From Streptomyces lincolnensis (lineage in GTDB: Bacteria; Actinomycetota; Actinomycetes; Streptomycetales; Streptomycetaceae), in the NCBI RefSeq assembly GCF_021173675.1, contig NZ_JAIHON010000011.1:1-64000 (forward strand): a stretch of 64,000 bases of DNA, given 5' to 3'. Shown one piece after another: positions 34,931-41,898 of the stretch. Made by a program: the position numbers and the translations under genes. Position 1 is the stretch's first letter, and each line of letters opens with the position of its first letter. The notes beneath the pieces were generated by a model. The model made no database searches, was not told where the DNA came from, and saw only the letters and a list, made by a program, of their open reading frames with translations.

Positions 34931-36234
34931 GCACGGACACACGCGAGGACCGCCCCACGGCCGAGGGCCCGCGGGGCAGGCCCCGGCCGCTGGACCGCGA
35001 CAAACTGTTCACCGCCCGACTGCAGGCCGCCCGGGCCCGGCCCTACCTGGCGACGGCCCTGTTCGCGCTGAACATCGTGGAGTCGCGGCGGGTGCCGACG
35101 ATGTCGGTCGACCGGCACTGGCGGTGCTACGCCTCGCCGGCCTTCGTGGACCGGACCCCGGTGGAGGAGCTGGCCGGGGTGTGGGTGCACGAGGTCTCGC
35201 ACCTGCTGCGCGACCACCACGGCCGCAGCGACCGGCTCGCGCGGGAACAGGGGCTGACCGGGGCCGGGGAAAGGCTGCGGATGAACATCGCCGCGGACTG
35301 CGAGATCAACGACGACGTCTACGGCGACGGACTGGCCGAACCCGAGGGCGTCGTCCGTCCGGGCACCCTGCGCCTGCCCGAGGGGCAGCTCATGGAGGAG
35401 TACCTGAGCCGGTTCCGGCTCGGGCCGTGGATGCAGGACTGGGCCTGGCTGGACTGCGGCAGCGGTGCCGACGGGCTGGAACGGGACTGGGAGTTGGGCC
35501 CGGACGGCGCCCACGGTCTCAGCGAGCAGGAACGGGACGCGGTGCGGTTCCGGGTGGCCCAGGGCATCAGGGCCCGTCCGGGCAAGGCTCCGCAGGGGTG
35601 GCGGCGGTGGGCCGAGGAGGCGTTCCACGCGCCGCAGCCGTGGCGGGAGCTGCTGGGCGCGGCGGTCCGCTCGGCGGTCTCCGGTTCCGGCGCGGGCGAG
35701 GACTACACCTACGGCCGTCCCGCGCGCCGCTCGGCCGGGGTGCCCGGGGTCGTGCTGCCGAGCCTGCGGCGCAGGCCGCCCCGGGTCTCCGTGGTCATCG
35801 ACACCTCCGGGTCGGTCAGCGACACCGAGCTGGGCAGCGCGCTCCTGGAGGTCGCCGCGATCGCGCGGGCCGTGGGCGGCCGCCGGGATCTGGTCACCGT
35901 GGTGCCGTGCGACGCGGCGGCCCGGATCGTGCACCCGCTCTGTCTCGGCGAGGGCATCCCGCTGATGGGCGGCGGGGGCACGGATCTGCGCACCGGCTTC
36001 GCCCAGGCGCTGCGGACCCGGCCCCGCCCCGATGCCGTCGTGGTCCTGACCGACGGTCAGACGCCCTGGCCGGAGTCACGGCCGCCGTGCCGGACGGTGG
36101 TGGGGCTGTTCCCACGCGGGTTCGCGAGCGGGTCGTACGACTCGTACGACGAGAACGACCCCTTCTACGTGCCGGACGCGCCGCCCGAGTGGGCCCGCGT
36201 GGTCGAGATCGGGTCGACCTCCCCGGCCCGCTGA
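34927..36234 (+). CDS. VWA domain/zinc-metallopeptidase-like protein (DUF2201 type)
   Basis: A 435-residue protein with two parts. Residues about 20-220 have a zincin-like helix WVHEVSHLLRDHH (HExxH variant as HEVSH), plus NIAADCEINDDV as the likely third-ligand region; this is the DUF2201 N-terminal putative metallopeptidase. The C-terminal part is a VWA-like fold with a MIDAS VVIDTSGSVSD and GGGTDLRTGF and VVLTDGQTPWP. Its start codon overlaps the MoxR stop (ATGA). The ATPase probably remodels this protein or its target; a proteolytic role is inferred from the intact HEVSH. Confidence 0.85.
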   Translation: MSTDTREDRPTAEGPRGRPRPLDRDKLFTARLQAARARPYLATALFALNIVESRRVPTMSVDRHWRCYASPAFVDRTPVEELAGVWVHEVSHLLRDHHGRSDRLAREQGLTGAGERLRMNIAADCEINDDVYGDGLAEPEGVVRPGTLRLPEGQLMEEYLSRFRLGPWMQDWAWLDCGSGADGLERDWELGPDGAHGLSEQERDAVRFRVAQGIRARPGKAPQGWRRWAEEAFHAPQPWRELLGAAVRSAVSGSGAGEDYTYGRPARRSAGVPGVVLPSLRRRPPRVSVVIDTSGSVSDTELGSALLEVAAIARAVGGRRDLVTVVPCDAAARIVHPLCLGEGIPLMGGGGTDLRTGFAQALRTRPRPDAVVVLTDGQTPWPESRPPCRTVVGLFPRGFASGSYDSYDENDPFYVPDAPPEWARVVEIGSTSPAR

Positions 36235-36290
36235 GCCGTCGGCGCGGGCCCGCACGGTGTACTCCGGCGCCCGTGCCCCGCCCCCGCACC

Positions 36291-36338
36291 TGGACGCGGA
36301 CGCGGACGCGGTCGTGGACGTGGACGTGGACGTGGACG
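36291..36338. repeat. eight tandem hexamers
   Basis: Eight consecutive units of the form [CT]GG[AT]CG lie in the gap between the VWA gene and the amidohydrolase. No gene reads through them; the copy number may vary by slippage. Confidence 0.9.
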
Positions 36339-36407
36339 TGCGAGCATCCGGTAAGGGCCTGTGCGGGGTGATCGTGGGGACCCCGTATCCGTGTGAGGAG
36401 GAACCGC

Positions 36408-37310
36408 ATGACCGATGTCGACGTGCACCAGCATCTGTGGAGCCCCGAGCTGGTGGCGGCCCTGCGGTCCCGCCGCGAACCGCCGTACCTGGACGGCTGG
36501 ACCCTGTTCCTGGACGGGGAGCCGCCGTACGAGATCGCGCCCGCCGACCACGACCCGGCGCGACGGGCCGAGCTCGCCGCCGCCGACGGTCTCGGCCGGG
36601 CGCTGGTCTCGCTGTCGTCGCCGCTGGGCATCGAGTGGCTGCCCGGGGGCCGGGCGCGACCGCTGCTCGACGCGTATCACGAGGGCGCCGCCGCGCTTCC
36701 CGAGCCGTTCGGGGCGTGGGCCGCCGCGTGTGTCAGGAACGTCGACGCACGAGCGACGGCCACCGCGCTCGACCACGGCTTCGTCGGCCTCCAGCTCCCG
36801 GCGAACGCCCTTGCCGACGCGGCCGGTTACACACGCTGTGCCCCCCTGCTCGATCTGCTGGAGGAGCGCGACCTGCCGCTGTTCGTGCACCCCGGTCCGG
36901 CGCCCGGTGGGTCCCAGGGCCCGGGGTGGTGGCCGGCGATGGTCCCCTACGTCCAGCAGATGCACGCCGCCTGGTTCGCGTTCCGTGCCTTCGGCCGACC
37001 GCGCCACCCACGGCTGCGGGTGTGTTTCGCGCTGCTCGCCGGGCTCGCCCCGCTGCACGGGGAGCGGTTCGCCGCCCGGGGCGACGGGGGCGAACTCGGC
37101 GTGGACTCCGGCGTGTTCGTCGAGACGTCGTCGTACGGTCGACGTGCCGTCGAGACGGTCATGCACGAGCTGGGCGCGGGCGCGGTCGTCCAGGGTTCCG
37201 ACCGCCCGTACGCGGAGCCGCCGCGGCAGGCCGGGTTCGGCCTGGGCGAGGCCGCCGCGCACGCCCTGCGCGTCGCCAACCCGCGGCGGCTGCTCACCGG
37301 GAAGGGGTGA
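36408..37310 (+). CDS. amidohydrolase-2 family metal-dependent hydrolase
   Basis: A 300-residue TIM-barrel hydrolase. The metal-binding DVHQHLW (HxH) is at the very N-terminus, with LFVHPGPAPGG and a late FVETSSYGRRAVE and VVQGSDRPYAEPP (Asp ligand), the order seen in the amidohydrolase-2 (ACMSD/TIM-barrel) group. Enzymes of this group decarboxylate or hydrolyse ring or lactone compounds. The ATG at 36408 has AGGAGG 6 bp upstream; a GTG at 36393 would overlap the ribosome site. Convergent with the aminotransferase-like gene; substrate unknown. Confidence 0.82.
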   Translation: MTDVDVHQHLWSPELVAALRSRREPPYLDGWTLFLDGEPPYEIAPADHDPARRAELAAADGLGRALVSLSSPLGIEWLPGGRARPLLDAYHEGAAALPEPFGAWAAACVRNVDARATATALDHGFVGLQLPANALADAAGYTRCAPLLDLLEERDLPLFVHPGPAPGGSQGPGWWPAMVPYVQQMHAAWFAFRAFGRPRHPRLRVCFALLAGLAPLHGERFAARGDGGELGVDSGVFVETSSYGRRAVETVMHELGAGAVVQGSDRPYAEPPRQAGFGLGEAAAHALRVANPRRLLTGKG

Positions 37311-37358
37311 GCGGGAGCGGGCGCGGCCGGCCAAGAGGCTGAACCGGCGCCTCACCCC
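37304..37358. terminator. convergent-gene inverted repeat
   Basis: GGGGTGAG (37304-37311) and CTCACCCC (37351-37358) are perfect 8-bp arms that contain the two stop codons of the convergent genes. Loop is 39 nt, so it is only a moderate terminator candidate. Confidence 0.45.
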
Positions 37359-38554
37359 AGGAAGTCGGACAACCCTGCCAGCAACCGGTCGACGTCCTCC
37401 GCACTGTTGTAGGGCGCGAGGCCGATCCGCAGCGCACCCGTGTCCCCGAGTCCCAGCCGGCGGGAGGCCTCGATCGCGTAGAAGGCCCCGGCCGGTGCCT
37501 GGATCCCCCGCTCCGCGAGGAAGCGGTAGGCGTCCGCCGTGGCCCGCCGCTCGAAGGTCATCAGGACGGTGGGCGTGCGGTCGGCCGCGTGGGAGTGGAG
37601 CCTGAGGCCCTCGAGCGCGGCCAGTCCCTTGTCGATCTGCGTGCGCAAGGTCTGTTCGTGTCCTTCGAGTGCCGCGAAGCTCGCGCCGAGCCGCTGTCGC
37701 CGCGTTCCCTCGGCCTGCGCGTCGAGCCCGGCGAGGAAGTCGACCGCCGCCGTGCTGCCGACGAGGAACTCGTAGGGCAGCGTGCCCAGTTCGAACCGCT
37801 CGGGGACCGCGTCGGTGGAGGGCAGGAGCTTGTCCGGGCGCAGCGTCTCCAGCAACTCCGGCCGCGCGGCGAGGACTCCGTGATGGGGGCCGAGGAACTT
37901 GTACGGCGAGCAGACGAAGAAGTCGGCGCCGAGCGCTTCCAGGTCCACGAGGGTGTGGGCGGCGTAGTGGACGCCGTCGACGTAGGTGAGCGCACCGGCG
38001 TCGTGGGCCAGTGCGCAGATCTCGGCGACCGGGGGCCGCGTGCCGATCAGGTTGGAGGCGGCGGTGACGGCGACCAGCCGGGTGCGCTCGGACAGCGCGG
38101 CGCGGATGTCGTCGACGGTCAACTCCCCGGTGGCGGGGTCGAAGTCGGCCCACCGCACGGTGGCACCGACCTGCTCGGCGGCCTGGATCCACGGCCGGAT
38201 GTTGGCGTCGTGGTCGAGCCGGGTGACGACGACCTCGTCCCCGGGCGCCCAGCCCTTGGCGAGGGTGCGCGAGAAGTCGTAGGTGAGCTGGGTGGCACTG
38301 CGGCCGAAGACGATCCCTGCCGGGTTCGCGCCCAGCAGATCGGCGAGCGCCTGCCGGGCCCCGGTGACGATGGCCTCGGCGTTGCGCTCGCCCAGCGTCT
38401 CCCGCCCCCGGTTGGACAGCGGCTGTGACAGGGCGTCGGCGACGGCCCGGATGACGGGTTCGGGCGTCTGGGTGCCGCCGGGGCCGTCGAAGTGGGCGGT
38501 ACCGGCACGCAGGGCCGGGAACCGGGAGCGGATGGCGGTGATGTCGTACGTCAC
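37352..38554 (-). CDS. class V aminotransferase / cysteine-desulfurase-like PLP enzyme
   Basis: A 400-residue PLP enzyme of the cysteine desulfurase-like family. The internal-aldimine Lys is in FFVCSPYKFLGPHHGVLA, the PLP-stacking region in GRSATQLTYDFSRTL and the PLP-phosphate region in TYVDGVHYAAH. The conserved Cys loop of true IscS/SufS proteins is not obvious, so its role in sulfur transfer is doubtful; some members act on other amino acids. The GTG at 38554 has AGGAG 6 bp upstream. It stands alone, divergent from a protease across a 357-bp non-coding stretch. Confidence 0.85.
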   Translation of the reverse strand: MTYDITAIRSRFPALRAGTAHFDGPGGTQTPEPVIRAVADALSQPLSNRGRETLGERNAEAIVTGARQALADLLGANPAGIVFGRSATQLTYDFSRTLAKGWAPGDEVVVTRLDHDANIRPWIQAAEQVGATVRWADFDPATGELTVDDIRAALSERTRLVAVTAASNLIGTRPPVAEICALAHDAGALTYVDGVHYAAHTLVDLEALGADFFVCSPYKFLGPHHGVLAARPELLETLRPDKLLPSTDAVPERFELGTLPYEFLVGSTAAVDFLAGLDAQAEGTRRQRLGASFAALEGHEQTLRTQIDKGLAALEGLRLHSHAADRTPTVLMTFERRATADAYRFLAERGIQAPAGAFYAIEASRRLGLGDTGALRIGLAPYNSAEDVDRLLAGLSDFLG

Positions 38555-38911
38555 GAAGTCTCCTGTCGGTGTGCCTTGCCACGGCCTTCTCCACCGCACG
38601 TCAGCCTGTCATGCCCATCCGAACACACCACCGCACGTCGGCCGGCCATGACCAGCCGAACACGGCACGAGCCGAACACGACACCGCGCCGCGCGGCACC
38701 TCGCCGCATCACATCGCTCCGCACTGCACCGCGCCGCCTCCGCGATCCCGCCGTCGAGCGAGCGACCGTCCCTTTTCGGCCATCGTCCTGATGTGCACCT
38801 GCCCAAACCATGTTCGCGGTGACACGCTGCCTTCCGGACCGCACGCACCACACCCCTGCCTGCCCGGGCGGATGACCCGACCGCCCGGCCCCCACCGCAG
38901 AAGGAGACCGC
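38555..38911. other. 357-bp intergenic region with 37-bp imperfect repeat
   Basis: No gene is supported here. It is rich in CCGAACAC and CACC motifs. Two imperfect 37-bp units (38593-38629 and 38630-38666) begin ACCGCACGTC and end CCGAACAC; a third partial CCGAACAC unit follows. The last 60 bp hold the promoter region of the secreted protease, with GAAGGAGACC as its ribosome site. Confidence 0.7.
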
Positions 38912-39922
38912 GTGATAGCCAGCCTCCGCAGAGTTCACGCATCGTCCCGTACCCGCCGCACCGTTCTCGGCGCCCTCGCCGGTGTCGCCGCCCTGCTGAC
39001 CACCGGAGTCGTCGCCGCGCCACCGAGCGCCGCCGGGACGGACCCGGGAGCGGTGACCCTCACCGCGCAGGAACACGCCCGTGACTTCTGGACGCCGGAG
39101 CGGATGCGTGGGGCCACCCCGCTCGACGTCCTGTCCCTCGACCGCGCCGAGGCGTCCGCGGCCCAGGCGTCGACCCCGCGCAAGGGCAAGGAGACCCGCG
39201 TCGCGCCCAGCGCGCCGGCCGCCGAGGCCGGAGTCCTGGCGTTCCCCAGCGGCGGTGCTCCCTGGACCGGCGGCGGAGCCGTCGTAAAGACCGCGGGACG
39301 GGTGTTCTTCACCTACGACGGCCGCACCGCCTCCTGCTCCGGCAACGCGGTCACCAGCGCCAACAAGAGCACCGTCATCACCGCCGGGCACTGCGTGAAG
39401 CTGGAGGGCGCCTGGCACACCGACTGGGTCTTCGTCCCCGGCTACCACGACGGCCAGGCCCCCTACGGCACCTGGGCGGCGTCCAAGACCCTGTCCACCC
39501 CGCAGTGGACGGCCAGCGAGGACATCAACTACGACATCGGCGCGGCCGTCGTCGCCCCGCTGGACGGCAAGAACCTCACCGACGTCGTCGGCGGCCAGGG
39601 CCTGGCCTTCAACACCGGCTACAACAAGGCCATGTACGCCTTCGGCTTCCCCGCCGCCGCCCCCTACGACGGCCAGAAGTTCATCTACTGCAGCGGCACC
39701 ACCTACCGCGACTTCCTGCTCTCCAGCGACCACGGCCTGACCTGCAACATGACCGGCGGCTCCAGCGGCGGCCCCTGGTTCACCCAGTTCAACGAGACCA
39801 CCGGCACCGGCCTGCAGTCCTCGGTGAACAGCTTCAAGTACAACTTCCTGCCCAACGCCATGTACGGCCCGTACTTCGGCGCGGACGCCCAGAACCTTTA
39901 CCAGACGGCTCAGACGTCCTGA
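38912..39922 (+). CDS. secreted trypsin-like serine protease
   Basis: A 336-residue exported protein. Signal peptide RRTVLGALAGVAALLTTGVVAA ends near residue 40, then a propeptide-like stretch (40-110) and a chymotrypsin-fold domain. Catalytic residues: His in VITAGHCVKL, Asp in EDINYDIGAAVV, Ser in CNMTGGSSGGPWF. Cys pairs are SCSGNA/GHC and YCSG/TCNM. The GTG start has AAGGAGACC upstream. It is a stand-alone extracellular protease followed by a hairpin terminator. Confidence 0.9.
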   Translation: MIASLRRVHASSRTRRTVLGALAGVAALLTTGVVAAPPSAAGTDPGAVTLTAQEHARDFWTPERMRGATPLDVLSLDRAEASAAQASTPRKGKETRVAPSAPAAEAGVLAFPSGGAPWTGGGAVVKTAGRVFFTYDGRTASCSGNAVTSANKSTVITAGHCVKLEGAWHTDWVFVPGYHDGQAPYGTWAASKTLSTPQWTASEDINYDIGAAVVAPLDGKNLTDVVGGQGLAFNTGYNKAMYAFGFPAAAPYDGQKFIYCSGTTYRDFLLSSDHGLTCNMTGGSSGGPWFTQFNETTGTGLQSSVNSFKYNFLPNAMYGPYFGADAQNLYQTAQTS

Positions 39923-39941
39923 GCCACCCCGGTCCGGGGGT

Positions 39942-39968
39942 CGCGCGGGGACCGTCCGTTCCCGCGCG
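39942..39968 (+). terminator. hairpin terminator after protease gene
   Basis: CGCGCGGG (39942-39949) pairs with CCCGCGCG (39961-39968), 19 bp after the stop codon. Confidence 0.75.
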
Positions 39969-40102
39969 GCTCGTGACCGACCCCGCTCGCAGCGCCCTGC
40001 AAGGTTTCCGCAAGGCCGACGCAAGCCTTCCGTCCCGCCGAGGGGGCACCACCTTCGGCACGAGGGCCCGGCCCCGGGCCCGTACGGACAACGGGGATCG
40101 TC

Positions 40103-41326
40103 ATGTCGGCGTTGAGCATGAGTACGGATCCGTCGGTCGCCGAACGTGAGTGGCTGACCTTGGTCGAACGCAAGACCGTGCTGGTCGTGGTGCACACCCT
40201 GGCCTATGGCAAGCGGCTGGTCGACATCCTGTCGCTGCTGGAGGCCGACTTCAGGGTCCAGGTCGTGTTCACGGCACCGCCGCACGTCTTCGGCGACGAG
40301 GTCCCGGGCTTCCTCCGCGGGCTGGGCGGCGCGGTGCTGCCGTGGGACGAGGCGGTACGGATGACGTTCGACCTGGCGCTGGCGGCGGGCCCCCGGGGCA
40401 TGGAGAGAATCTCGGCTCCGTTGATCACGCTGCCGCACGGGGCGTGCTACCTCAAGCGCCTGCACACGGAACGACACCCGGGCGTGGCCGGGCTGCGCAG
40501 AGAGGACGTGGCCCCCGGAGGCAGGCTGCCCGCAGCCGTGGCCGTACCCCATCACGCCGAGCTGTCCGTCCTGGAACGGTTCTGCCCGGAGGTCCTGCCG
40601 CTCACCCACGTGGTGGGGGACCCCGTGCACGACCGGATCGCGGCGAGCCTGCCGTCGCGGGCCGTCTACCGTCGGGCGCTCGGCCTCACGGGCGGGCGGA
40701 AACTGGTGGTCGTGGCCTCGACCTGGGGGACGCACTCGTCCTTCGGGCGTTTCGAGGCATTGCTTCCGCGTCTCATCGCCGAGTTGCCCGCCCGGCGTTT
40801 CCGCCCTGTCATCCTCGTCCACCCCAACGTGTGGTCGGGGCACGGTTCATGGCAGGTCCGTGCCTGGCTGGCGCGCTGCGCCCGCCTGGGCATCGCGGTG
40901 GTGCCGCCCGAGGCGGACTGGCGGGCCGTACTCGTCGCCGCCGATCTGATCCTCGGCGACCACGGCTCCGTCACGCTGTACGGAACGCTCACCGAAGCCC
41001 CCATCCTGCTGACCGGCTCGCCGGAGCGTGAGATCAACCCCGACTCACCTGCCGCAACCCTCTCCGTGACCGCGCCGGCGCTCTCGCCCACGTACGCGCT
41101 CGCCGCTCAGCTGGACTACGCCGCCGCCGAGTACCGGCGCGAGGAGTACACCGGGATCGCGGCGCGCATCAGCTCCGAACCCGGACGGTTCAACAGGAAC
41201 ATGCGGCGACTGATGTACCGGTTACTGGGACTGGGCCAGCCCGCTCACGCACCGGAGACCGTCCCCCTGCCGGAGCCGCCCGCCCTGGACTCCTGGACGC
41301 AGGTCCGGCGGGAGGTCGTGGCGTGA
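40103..41326 (+). CDS. GT-B-fold protein, CDP-glycerol glycerophosphotransferase-like
   Basis: A 407-residue protein. TVLVVVHTLAYGKRLVDILSLLEADFRVQVVFTAPPHVFG is a Rossmann-like N-terminal half; the HG motif LPHGACYLKR and the C-terminal ADLILGDHGSVTLYGTLTEAPILLTGS resemble TagB/TagF-like CDP-glycerol transferases and related GT-B proteins, although overall similarity is weak. It could build a teichoic acid-like polymer, but a degenerate role is possible. Codon 374 is TTA (41222-41224), so full-length translation depends on bldA. It is the first gene of a pair, overlapping the next by GTGA. GGGGAT precedes the ATG. Confidence 0.6.
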   Translation: MSALSMSTDPSVAEREWLTLVERKTVLVVVHTLAYGKRLVDILSLLEADFRVQVVFTAPPHVFGDEVPGFLRGLGGAVLPWDEAVRMTFDLALAAGPRGMERISAPLITLPHGACYLKRLHTERHPGVAGLRREDVAPGGRLPAAVAVPHHAELSVLERFCPEVLPLTHVVGDPVHDRIAASLPSRAVYRRALGLTGGRKLVVVASTWGTHSSFGRFEALLPRLIAELPARRFRPVILVHPNVWSGHGSWQVRAWLARCARLGIAVVPPEADWRAVLVAADLILGDHGSVTLYGTLTEAPILLTGSPEREINPDSPAATLSVTAPALSPTYALAAQLDYAAAEYRREEYTGIAARISSEPGRFNRNMRRLMYRLLGLGQPAHAPETVPLPEPPALDSWTQVRREVVA

Positions 41327-41838
41327 GACACCTCGTCCGCGTCACACTGCGACGACTGACGGACACCGCTTCGGCACTGCCCTCGCCGGCCCCTCTCCCC
41401 CACCCGCCGGCCCCGTCCCTGGTCCTCCGCGTGACCTCGGCCGGCTCGGCCTACGACCTGACGGCCCGGGTCGGTCCCGCGGCGGACCTCGGCGCACCGG
41501 TCACCGACGAGCACGTGGTGGCCGACGCCGACGCCTGCCGGGAACGTCCCTGGCTGACATGTTCGGACGTGCTGTACGCGGGGTGCGCGCGGTCGCCGGC
41601 GGCCGCGGTGTCGTGGCTGGAGGGCGTCACGGCCGCGCATCCGGGCTGTCGACTCGCGGCGGTGCCCCTGGTCGGGGGCGGCTGGGCGGTGCTCGACGGA
41701 CCGGGTCGGCGAGCGCTCTTCCTGGGCCGGCGCGTTCCCGCGGACCGGCCGCTGCTGGCCTCCTGCCTGCACGCCTGGCTGGTGGCGGGACGGGAGGTGC
41801 GCGATCTGGACGACATCCGTGTACTGAGCGCGGGGTGA
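41323..41838 (+). CDS. small protein of unknown function, coupled to GT-B gene
   Basis: A 171-residue protein that I do not recognise. Its GTG overlaps the preceding stop (GTGA), so it is translationally coupled to the GT-B-like gene. It has no signal peptide or membrane segment; the sequence contains GGGWAVLDGPGRRALFLG and a cluster of Cys (ERPWLTCSDVLYAGCARS and GCRLAAVP, and ASCLHAW). The region SDVLYAGCARSPAAAVSWLEGV resembles a helical adaptor, but no family is claimed. The 3' end is convergent with the NLR-like gene. Confidence 0.7.
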   Translation: MRHLVRVTLRRLTDTASALPSPAPLPHPPAPSLVLRVTSAGSAYDLTARVGPAADLGAPVTDEHVVADADACRERPWLTCSDVLYAGCARSPAAAVSWLEGVTAAHPGCRLAAVPLVGGGWAVLDGPGRRALFLGRRVPADRPLLASCLHAWLVAGREVRDLDDIRVLSAG

Positions 41839-41898
41839 GGTGCCGCTCGTTGGGGCCCGCGCCCCCTGGCGAGCGGTGAACCCGGCGAGGAGCGCCTC

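Noticed and set aside
38593..38666. CRISPR array
   Set aside because: Only two imperfect 37-bp units, directly adjacent and without spacers.
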